A stretch of DNA of 11,350 nt, taken from positions 1 to 11,350 of the forward strand of contig NVQY01000031.1 of the NCBI GenBank assembly GCA_002400675.1, in the 5' to 3' direction. The stretch comes from Paracoccaceae bacterium. GTDB taxonomy: Bacteria; Pseudomonadota; Alphaproteobacteria; Rhodobacterales; Rhodobacteraceae. Each line of letters begins with the position of its first letter. The first letter of the stretch is position 1. Shown here piece after piece: positions 7,211 through 11,350 of the stretch. The translations under genes were made by a program, and so were the position numbers. The notes beneath the pieces were generated by a model that worked only from the letters and a program-made list of their open reading frames with translations, did no database searches and was not told the DNA's origin.

Positions 7211-7790
7211 GGAGGATACGCGATGCCAACGGAAATCCTGATGCCCGCGCTATCCCCGACGATGGAAGAGGGGACGCTGGCGAAATGGTTGGTCAAGGAG
7301 GGGGACACCGTGTCCTCAGGCGACTTGCTGGCCGAGATCGAGACCGACAAGGCGACGATGGAATTCGAGGCCGTGGACGAGGGCGTGATCGGCAAGCTGC
7401 TCGTCTCCGAAGGCTCCCAAGGGGTCAAGGTGAACACCGCCATCGCCGTCCTGCTGGAGGAGGGCGAGAGCGCGGAGGATATCGGGTCGGTGTCTGGGGA
7501 GAGTTCGGGGGGGGGCGGTGAGGCGTCGGACGATGCTTCGGATGACACGTCGAGCGATGCATCGGACGAGGCCGGCGACACGTCGGCGAAGCCCGACGCA
7601 AAGACGGCGACCGGGAACGCCACGTCTACCACCAAGGCCCCCGCCGCGCCGAATTCGGCGAAGGGAGAGCGTATCTTTGCCTCGCCCCTCGCGCGACGGA
7701 TCGCGGCGGACAAGGGGCTGGACCTGACGCAGATCGAAGGCTCCGGCCCGCATGGACGCATCGTCAAGGCGGACGTCCTCAGCAGTACCG
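5940..7790 (+). other. Segment of divergent codon use, probable recombined insert
   Basis: From about 5940 to about 7790, GAG and AAG replace the GAA and AAA favoured on either side. Hand counts of GAA:GAG are 26:7 in pdhB1, 12:24 in pdhB2 after codon 54, 5:14 in pdhC up to 7790 and 9:0 after that. Lys AAA:AAG goes from 1:10 to 13:2 across about 7790 within pdhC. Linkers inside the segment are acidic and Ser/Gly-rich, while those outside are Ala/Pro-rich. Edges are approximate, about 50 bp either way. No repeat, integrase or insertion sequence is present at the edges, so homologous recombination is more likely than a mobile element. Confidence 0.6.
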
Positions 7791-8593
7791 CAACCGCCCC
7801 GGCCCCGGTCGCGGCCCCTACTCCAACAGCCACCCCAACTGCCCCAACAACTCTGGCCACCGGCCCCTCGGCAGACAAGGTTGCCCGCATGTACGAAGGC
7901 CGAAAATACGAAGAAATCGCCCTGAACGGCATGCGCAAAATCATCGCCGCGCGCCTGACCGAAGCCAAACAGTCAATCCCGCATTTCTACCTGCGCCGCG
8001 ACATTCAACTGGACGCGCTTTTATCCTTCCGCGCCGACCTCAACGCCCAACTCGCCGCGCGGGGCGTCAAACTCAGCGTCAATGACTTCATCATCAAAGC
8101 CTGCGCACTGGCGCTGCAAACCGTGCCCGATGCCAACGCCGTCTGGGCCGGCGACCGCATCCTGAAACTCACCCCCTCAGACGTGGCGGTGGCGGTGGCG
8201 GTCGAAGGCGGCCTATTCACGCCAGTTCTGCAAGACGCGGAAACCAAATCCCTCTCGGCCCTCAGCGCGCAAATGAAAGACCTCGCCGCGCGCGCGCGTG
8301 ACAAAAAACTCGCCCCACACGAATATCAGGGCGGCAGCTTTGCCATCTCCAACCTCGGCATGTTCGGCATCGACAATTTCGACGCCGTGATCAATCCACC
8401 ACACGGCGCAATCCTGGCCGTAGGTGCCGGCGTCAAGAAACCAATCGTCGGCAAAGACGGAGAACTCGCCGTCGCCACCGTAATGTCCGTGACCCTGTCA
8501 GTCGATCACCGCGTCATCGACGGCGCACTAGGCGCGCAACTGCTGCAAGCTATCAAAGACAACCTGGAAAACCCCATAGTCATGCTCGCCTGA
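7223..8593 (+). CDS. pdhC: Dihydrolipoamide acetyltransferase (E2) of pyruvate dehydrogenase, 456 aa
   Basis: Core subunit that moves the acetyl group from lipoamide to CoA. Domains in order: one lipoyl domain (1-85, Lys43), a Ser/Asp/Gly-rich linker (about 87-147), the peripheral subunit-binding domain (about 149-186, [10 protein letters not shown] and [14 protein letters not shown]), an Ala/Pro/Thr linker (188-217), and the acyltransferase domain (about 225-456) with SVDHRVIDG holding catalytic His429 and Asp433. GGAGG (7211-7215) sits 7 nt before the ATG, 12 nt after pdhB2. Codon use changes sharply near 7790: GAG/AAG-rich before, GAA/AAA-rich after, so the gene looks like a chimera of a foreign 5' third and the native 3' part. 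A run of nine G (7507-7515) lies in the first linker. The frame is intact throughout. The E3 gene is not in the window. Confidence 0.96.
   Translation: MPTEILMPALSPTMEEGTLAKWLVKEGDTVSSGDLLAEIETDKATMEFEAVDEGVIGKLLVSEGSQGVKVNTAIAVLLEEGESAEDIGSVSGESSGGGGEASDDASDDTSSDASDEAGDTSAKPDAKTATGNATSTTKAPAAPNSAKGERIFASPLARRIAADKGLDLTQIEGSGPHGRIVKADVLSSTATAPAPVAAPTPTATPTAPTTLATGPSADKVARMYEGRKYEEIALNGMRKIIAARLTEAKQSIPHFYLRRDIQLDALLSFRADLNAQLAARGVKLSVNDFIIKACALALQTVPDANAVWAGDRILKLTPSDVAVAVAVEGGLFTPVLQDAETKSLSALSAQMKDLAARARDKKLAPHEYQGGSFAISNLGMFGIDNFDAVINPPHGAILAVGAGVKKPIVGKDGELAVATVMSVTLSVDHRVIDGALGAQLLQAIKDNLENPIVMLA
7226..7474 (+). repeat. Lipoyl-domain DNA repeat, unit 3 (in pdhC)
   Basis: Third lipoyl-coding segment; its first 54 residues are almost identical to those of units 1 and 2. 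DNA identity to unit 2 is about 88% over codons 4-54. The differences are mostly silent third-position changes towards G. Confidence 0.8.
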
Positions 8594-8650
8594 TCTTCTT
8601 CTTGTTGCAAATACTCCGGGGGTATGGGGGCTGGCCCCCATCCTTCCCGA
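8594..8650. terminator. GC-rich hairpin between convergent pdhC and cysE (probable bidirectional terminator)
   Basis: ATGGGGG (8624-8630) and CCCCCAT (8635-8641) form a perfect 7-bp stem with loop CTGG, placed between two convergent genes. The leading stretch TTGCAAATACTCC (8605-8617) followed by a G-run and the hairpin resembles a dispersed terminator-like repeat I recall from many Rhodobacteraceae genomes. A classic U-tract is lacking on both strands, so factor-assisted termination is possible. Confidence 0.6.
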
Positions 8651-8664
8651 CGTAATTCACGCCG

Positions 8665-9474
8665 TCAGGACCGAACTCCAACGATCTGATCCATCTCCAC
8701 CGACGGATGCGCACAGCCCGCCTCGCCAACAATCCGCGCCGGAACCCCGGCCACGGTCTTGCAGGCCGGCACATCGCTCAGAACCACCGACCCGGCGGCA
8801 ATCCGGCTGCAATGACCTACATGGATATTGCCCAGAACCTTGGCCCCGGCCCCGATCAACACCCCATCGGCAATCTTGGGATGGCGGTCTTCTTCTTCCT
8901 TGCCAGTCCCGCCCAGCGTGACCGAATGCAACATCGACACATTGTCACCGACAACAGCCGTCTCGCCGATAACAATCGAATGGGCGTGATCAATCATGAT
9001 CCCCTTGCCAATCCGCGCCGCCGGGTGAATGTCGATGCCAAAAATCTCGGACACCCGCATCTGAAAGAAATACGCCAGATCGTGGCGACCCTCGTTCCAC
9101 AACCAATGGCCGACGCGGTACGCCTGCATCGCCTGATAGCCCTTGAAATACAGGATCGGCTGTAACAACCGGTGACTGGCGGGATCGCGTTCAAACACCG
9201 CCATCAGATCGGCGCGCGCCGCCTCTACCAACTCAGGGGCCTCGCCATACGCCTGATCGGCAATATCGCGCAGCACCACCATCGACATCTCGTTCGACGT
9301 CAGCTTGGCCGAAATCCGATACGACAACGCCTTTTCCAGCGTCTTGTGATGCAGGATACAGGCATGCACCAACCCGCCCATTAACGGCTCCTGGCGAATG
9401 GCAATCTGCGCCTCTTCGGTTATCTGGTCCCAAACCGGATCAACGGCGGTGACGTTTGTGCTTGTATCAGCCAT
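8665..9474 (-). CDS. cysE: Serine O-acetyltransferase, 269 aa
   Basis: Acetylates L-serine with acetyl-CoA, the first committed step of cysteine synthesis. Residues about 10-115 match the helical N-terminal SATase domain. Residues about 140-250 form the left-handed beta-helix of hexapeptide repeats, with FGIDIHPAARIGKGIMIDHA (catalytic Asp162/His163), HSVTLGGTGK (183-192), DRHPK (His198) and AGVPARIVG (242-250). The length is normal. The ATG at 9474 has AGAGAGG (9482-9488) about 7 nt upstream on the minus strand. The tail ends MDQIVGVRS and lacks the terminal Ile that docks E. coli CysE into CysK. The gene is convergent with pdhC and divergent from the DksA-like gene. Confidence 0.95.
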   Translation of the reverse strand: MADTSTNVTAVDPVWDQITEEAQIAIRQEPLMGGLVHACILHHKTLEKALSYRISAKLTSNEMSMVVLRDIADQAYGEAPELVEAARADLMAVFERDPASHRLLQPILYFKGYQAMQAYRVGHWLWNEGRHDLAYFFQMRVSEIFGIDIHPAARIGKGIMIDHAHSIVIGETAVVGDNVSMLHSVTLGGTGKEEEDRHPKIADGVLIGAGAKVLGNIHVGHCSRIAAGSVVLSDVPACKTVAGVPARIVGEAGCAHPSVEMDQIVGVRS

Positions 9475-9550
9475 GGCAATGCCTCTCTGTCTGCACTTAG
9501 ACTATCTACTTAGGGCGAAAAATTACAAACGCAAACCTGTGATGGGATAT
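9475..9550. promoter_or_regulatory. Divergent intergenic region of cysE and the DksA-like gene
   Basis: This 76-bp A/T-richer gap must hold both promoters. On the minus strand TTGTAA (9527-9522) and GATAGT (9505-9500) give a weak 4/6 plus 4/6 pair with 16 bp between them. ACTTAG occurs twice (9495-9500 and 9508-9513), 13 bp apart, a possible regulator repeat. No confident plus-strand promoter is seen. Confidence 0.3.
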
Positions 9551-9898
9551 ATGTCAGCCATGAATAACGCTCAAAGCGCCAAATTTTCCGCCCTTATTCA
9601 CCAGCGACTGGCCGATCTGGAAACCGAAAACAAGCTGGGCAAGGATGGCCAGTCGGTGGTTGAACTGGACCAGCAGGCGGTTGGCCGGCTTAGCCGCATG
9701 GACGCCCTGCAAAATCAGGCCATGGCGGTGGCGCAACAAAACCGACGCGACATCCAGACCCGCCGCCTGAACGCGGCGCTGATCCGCCTTGAAGAAGGCG
9801 AATACGGCTATTGCGAAGATTGCGGCGAGGATATCGCGTTGAAACGGCTGGAACTGGACCCGGCAGCCAGCAAATGCATCAGCTGCGCGCGGGCGTGA
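9551..9898 (+). CDS. DksA/TraR family C4 zinc-finger protein, 115 aa
   Basis: Small protein of the DksA/TraR family, whose members bind the RNA polymerase secondary channel and alter promoter response. Residues about 8-80 are a helical hairpin (LADLETENKLG, QQAVGRLSRMDA, IRLEEGEYGY). The C4 zinc finger is CEDC-x17-CISC with Cys88, 91, 109 and 112, the canonical spacing. The DxxDxA tip motif of true DksA is absent, so this belongs to the short DksA-like group and not to DksA itself. The frame is open upstream to 9398, but that part overlaps the cysE start. ATGs at 9542, 9551 and 9560 are all possible; 9551 is chosen with GGG (9544-9546) upstream, a weak site. The last 20 bp overlap the convergent gene at 9879-10184. 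Confidence 0.88.
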   Translation: MSAMNNAQSAKFSALIHQRLADLETENKLGKDGQSVVELDQQAVGRLSRMDALQNQAMAVAQQNRRDIQTRRLNAALIRLEEGEYGYCEDCGEDIALKRLELDPAASKCISCARA

Positions 9899-10184
9899 CC
9901 TGACGGTCGATCAGGGCGCGCAGGATCATCTCGAAACACGCACAATACTCCACATCATCAAACCCCGGTTCATCCGCCAGAACCCGCTTGCGCGCCGCCG
10001 ACATAAGCGACCCGTTGCCCCAGAACGGATGCAAGGTGCCAACCCGGCGGCAATAGCTATCCGCCGCCTCGGCCTCACGGATCATCCGCGCGCACAGATC
10101 ACGCCGCCGCGCGCGCGGAACGTTCAGCAACGCGCGCGCGGCGTTTGAGATGTCTCCGTGTAACAAGGGCCGCATGGCGATCAC
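9879..10184 (-). CDS. Small conserved-looking protein next to the GTA tail gene, 101 aa, GTG start
   Basis: Function unknown. The GTG at 10184 overlaps the TGA of the upstream GTA gene (10183-10181) in a GTGA junction, so translational coupling is likely; no Shine-Dalgarno is evident. An internal ATG at 10175 would give 98 residues beginning MRPLLHGD. The protein is Arg/Ala-rich and helical, with CARMIREAEAAD (31-42), a central GTLHPFWGNGSLM (49-61) and DDVEYCACFEMILRAL (76-91). No membrane segment or metal motif is visible. From memory, short proteins with an RPLLHGD start and an HP-WGNGSLM centre lie just after the last GTA gene in many Rhodobacterales; I could not check this. Its 3' end overlaps the DksA-like gene by 20 bp on the opposite strand. 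Confidence 0.75.
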   Translation of the reverse strand: MIAMRPLLHGDISNAARALLNVPRARRRDLCARMIREAEAADSYCRRVGTLHPFWGNGSLMSAARKRVLADEPGFDDVEYCACFEMILRALIDRQVTPARS

Positions 10185-11350
10185 ACAGCCAGATCAATTC
10201 CGGCGAACAACCCCGGTCCATAGCGGGCGGAAACCTGCGCCACTTCGATCCGTGCCGGCACATCGAACCCGTCCGCGACCTGCGCCGCGACCAAATACAC
10301 CCAAGTTGGCGTGGTGACCATCTGTTCGCGCAACACCGTGGTACCTTGCATGACCCGCACCATGTAGATCTCGGATTCCTCGCCCAAAGGCACCTCCGGC
10401 AAATCCCAACTGTCGCCGTCAATCCGGGTGCGCCTGATCCAGCTTACCGATATGTCGCCACCCACACCGAAGGCGCGCAGATGCGCGGGCGCATAAGGGC
10501 GCAACCCGTTGCCGTCAAACGCCTCAACCAAATGCACATACGAAGGATCATCATAGCCGCGCCGGGCCGATCCGATCCGGTAATGCCGCGCAATCCCGCG
10601 TTGCGCGCTGGTCAGACCGGTCTGCACCGGCGTCCCGTCCAGCAGTACCACCCATGACCCCGAGGGCCAGACATCCGGCATCAACCCATCACTGCCCAAC
10701 TGCCCGCGCAACCGCCCCGACAGCCAATAAGTGTCCGGCGCAATCAGGTTGGCGTCGCGATACTGGAACAGCTCCCAGCCCCCGCTCGACCCGTCGCCGA
10801 TCGCCATCAGGTTGGCCCCGTTCAGCACGCCCGCGCGGTCCCGCGATTGCAAAACCCCACTGCTCAGCTTGACCTCAAGCGGTGCGCCCTCGTCCCACAA
10901 CCCGACCTTTGCGGCCTTCATTGGCGATTGCGTGACGCCAATCACCGACGCCCTGGCAATGATTTCCCCCAATGCGTAATTGTCATCCGTGGACGACGAA
11001 TATAACGCCACAGTCCCCGGCCACGGTTTGGCCGTCACCGCCAGATGCGGCGCGTGCGGCACCTCGTCGCCAGTCATCAACGGCAGGTCCATGAACAACG
11101 GCAACACCGGCACCGGCGGCACAAACGCCCGAACCCCCGGCGCGTCATCGGCCATTTCCGACGGCGTATAAACCTCGGGCTCAATGCGCACCGCCTCGAT
11201 CAGTTGCAGCCCCGATTGTTCCACCCGATCAATGCGATAACGCACATCGCCTTCGCCACCATCCGCCGGCAGAATGACCACATCCCCCGCCCCCAACCCC
11301 ATGTTCGACGGCGGCAGGGCAAAACGTACCATCTCGCGCGACACCCGCGC
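10181..11350 (-). CDS. GTA tail / host-specificity protein (g15-like), C-terminal 389 residues (partial)
   Basis: The frame is open to the right edge (codons above 11344 read Ala-Arg), so the GTG at 11344 is internal and the true start lies outside. The visible part matches, from memory, the C-terminal part of the large Rhodobacter GTA protein g15 (about 1,300 residues in R. capsulatus, with a TIM-barrel-like domain and a phage tail domain), the hub/fibre component at the tail tip. Family-like stretches are MVRFALPPSN, GDVVILPADGGE, IGDGSSGGWELFQYRDANLI, YWLSGRLRGQLGSDG, and a C-terminal beta-sandwich-like region ending YGPGLFAGIDLAV. It is probably the last structural gene of the cluster, which would extend to the right on the minus strand. 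No lesion is visible. Confidence 0.83.
   Translation of the reverse strand, partial: ARVSREMVRFALPPSNMGLGAGDVVILPADGGEGDVRYRIDRVEQSGLQLIEAVRIEPEVYTPSEMADDAPGVRAFVPPVPVLPLFMDLPLMTGDEVPHAPHLAVTAKPWPGTVALYSSSTDDNYALGEIIARASVIGVTQSPMKAAKVGLWDEGAPLEVKLSSGVLQSRDRAGVLNGANLMAIGDGSSGGWELFQYRDANLIAPDTYWLSGRLRGQLGSDGLMPDVWPSGSWVVLLDGTPVQTGLTSAQRGIARHYRIGSARRGYDDPSYVHLVEAFDGNGLRPYAPAHLRAFGVGGDISVSWIRRTRIDGDSWDLPEVPLGEESEIYMVRVMQGTTVLREQMVTTPTWVYLVAAQVADGFDVPARIEVAQVSARYGPGLFAGIDLAV

Noticed and set aside
5940..7790. Insertion by a transposon or integrase
   Set aside because: Both edges are within coding sequence, the frame is kept, and no terminal repeats, target duplication or recombinase gene are visible.
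7201..7968. 255-codon minus-strand Ser/Ala-rich frame opposite pdhC
   Set aside because: It is an antisense shadow of the lipoyl domain and linker; similar Ser-rich shadows appear opposite the other two lipoyl repeats, as expected from the repeated DNA.
9398..9550. N-terminal extension of the DksA-like gene back to 9398
   Set aside because: It would overlap the first 77 bp of cysE and add residues unlike the family; the helical domain begins only after 9551.
10145..10657. Plus-strand frame of 170 codons opposite the GTA tail gene
   Set aside because: It is antisense to a recognisable tail protein and has low-complexity Arg/His/Pro composition.
1..11350. CRISPR array, tRNA, rRNA, toxin-antitoxin or defence genes
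   Set aside because: No short regularly spaced repeats, cloverleaf-like segments or recognisable defence proteins were found. Every gap longer than 100 bp (1810-1947 and 2842-2965, plus the pdhA leader at 3266-3389) is described above.

Overview
The window comes from a high-GC alphaproteobacterium of the Rhodobacterales (Roseobacter-type). Three things point there: E1-beta subunits that carry an N-terminal lipoyl domain, the order pgk / class I aldolase / ftsB-like / pdhA-pdhB-pdhC, and the end of a Rhodobacter-type gene transfer agent (GTA) structural cluster at the right edge. All assignments were read from the sequence by eye and memory; no database search was run.

Layout. Positions 1-110 hold the last 35 codons of phosphoglycerate kinase. 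A 546-residue exported protein of unknown function follows (169-1809), then class I fructose-bisphosphate aldolase (1948-2841) and a 99-residue FtsB/DivIC-like division protein with a TTG start (2966-3265). A promoter overlapped by a perfect 10-bp dyad precedes the pyruvate dehydrogenase operon: pdhA (E1-alpha), two tandem lipoyl-E1-beta genes (called pdhB1 and pdhB2 here) and pdhC (E2), with 12-14 nt gaps and good ribosome binding sites. A GC-rich hairpin separates pdhC from the convergent cysE (serine O-acetyltransferase, minus strand). Divergent to cysE is a 115-residue DksA/TraR-type zinc-finger protein. Its 3' end overlaps a small minus-strand gene that is coupled to the truncated 3' part of the large GTA tail/host-specificity protein (g15-like), which runs off the right edge.

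How the genes work together. pgk and the aldolase are central glycolysis/gluconeogenesis enzymes, and the pdh operon carries pyruvate on to acetyl-CoA, so the left 8.6 kb is a central-carbon block with a division gene inside it. cysE uses acetyl-CoA to start cysteine synthesis. The GTA genes are a domesticated prophage-like module unrelated to the metabolic genes.

Most interesting point. The E1-beta gene is duplicated in tandem (about 82% identical over 335 catalytic residues by hand count), and the second copy plus the 5' third of pdhC have different codon use from their surroundings: GAA:GAG is 26:7 in pdhB1, 12:24 in most of pdhB2, 5:14 in the 5' part of pdhC and 9:0 in the rest of pdhC. 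Linker composition changes at the same places. I read this as a related pdhB-pdhC segment of about 1.8 kb recombined into the native operon, with the left crossover inside the conserved lipoyl-domain DNA and the right one in the second E2 linker. I see no CRISPR array, tRNA, rRNA, insertion sequence or defence system.
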